From the NCBI GenBank assembly GCA_003342895.1, contig PTFA01000197.1, positions 1,849,664 to 1,913,663 of the forward strand: a DNA stretch of 64,000 nucleotides. Direction: 5' to 3'. Below, piece after piece: positions 63,780-64,000 of this stretch (position 1 is its first letter; each line of letters opens with the position of its first letter). The stretch comes from Casuarius casuarius. Taxonomy: Eukaryota; Chordata; Aves; Casuariiformes; Casuariidae. Made by a program: the position numbers and the translations under genes. Under the pieces are notes generated by a model. The model ran no database searches. It had not been told where the DNA came from and was given only the letters and a program-made list of their open reading frames with translations.

Positions 63780-64000
63780 AGTTGCCACCCATCCAGCAAT
63801 TCTGTCCAAATATCCACATCTCTGCAGAATAAGTTTGACGCCTCCGTCCTCACCTCTTTCCACCACTCCAAAGCCCTCCCAGTGGTGCAGTACATTCCTG
63901 GCACTCCTCTCCGGCCTCCCCAGATCTTGGACTTGGCCCCAACGCCAGCTCCAATGTGGCAATATCAATGGAAAGCTATGGGTGCAACTCTGGCATTGCA
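63780..64000. other. Open, GC-richer segment at the window edge
   Basis: From about 63780 the AT-rich intergenic DNA gives way to a mixed-base segment. It is open to the window end in two + frames, and open in one - frame from the edge down to a stop near 63756. Acceptor-like sites (GCTGGTAG at ~63781, CTCTGCAG at ~63827) precede it on +. It may be an exon cut by the window end. Strand and product cannot be decided from what is shown. Confidence 0.25.

Overview
This is intron-rich vertebrate nuclear DNA, almost certainly from a bird. It has GT-AG introns, CpG-rich promoters, and two CR1 LINE fragments of the kind that dominate avian genomes. The gene order RANGAP1 - CHADL - L3MBTL2 matches human 22q13.2. 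Three known genes can be rebuilt exon by exon with intact phase. A fourth gene is clear from its domains, but I cannot put a name to it.

Layout. 1-1215: GC-rich RANGAP1 promoter (CRE, CCAAT, ZNF143/THAP11-like sites) and the probable non-coding exon 1. 1216-3721: intron 1, with extreme C/G homopolymers and an assembly gap. 3722-24430: RANGAP1 on the + strand, 15 coding exons, 578 aa, with a CR1 fragment in one intron and one GC-AG intron. 24431-26993: intergenic. 26994-29578: a compact, very GC-rich gene on the - strand coding for a 620-aa signal peptide - LRR - FN3 - transmembrane protein. 29579-34489: GC-rich intergenic DNA. 34490-38241: CHADL on the + strand, 4 coding exons, 744 aa. 38242-42005: a region built by duplication. 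It holds two ~298-bp direct repeats and, between them, a copy of the CHADL signal-peptide exon that is split by a 739-bp solo LTR with a perfect 5-bp target-site duplication. 43381-59195: L3MBTL2 on the - strand, 17 coding exons, 717 aa, with a CCAAT/ZNF143-like promoter just beyond. 59360-64000: mostly featureless, but with splice-bounded exons at 62638-62710 and 63353-63414 that could encode a small secreted peptide, and a cluster of poly(A) signals on both strands at 63.64-63.76 kb.

Roles. RANGAP1 stimulates GTP hydrolysis on Ran at the cytoplasmic face of the nuclear pore, where its SUMO-modified tail binds RanBP2. L3MBTL2 is a four-MBT-repeat chromatin compactor of the non-canonical Polycomb complex PRC1.6. 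CHADL is a secreted LRR protein of cartilage matrix. The unnamed LRR-FN3 receptor lies tail-to-tail with RANGAP1 and head-to-head with CHADL. From general knowledge it has no counterpart at that place in human. Together with CHADL (itself an internal duplication) and the broken CHADL-like exon, it points to repeated local amplification of LRR genes.

Limits. Everything was read by eye. UTR ends, transcription starts and non-coding exons are inferences. Names rest on remembered similarity to the human proteins, not on a search.
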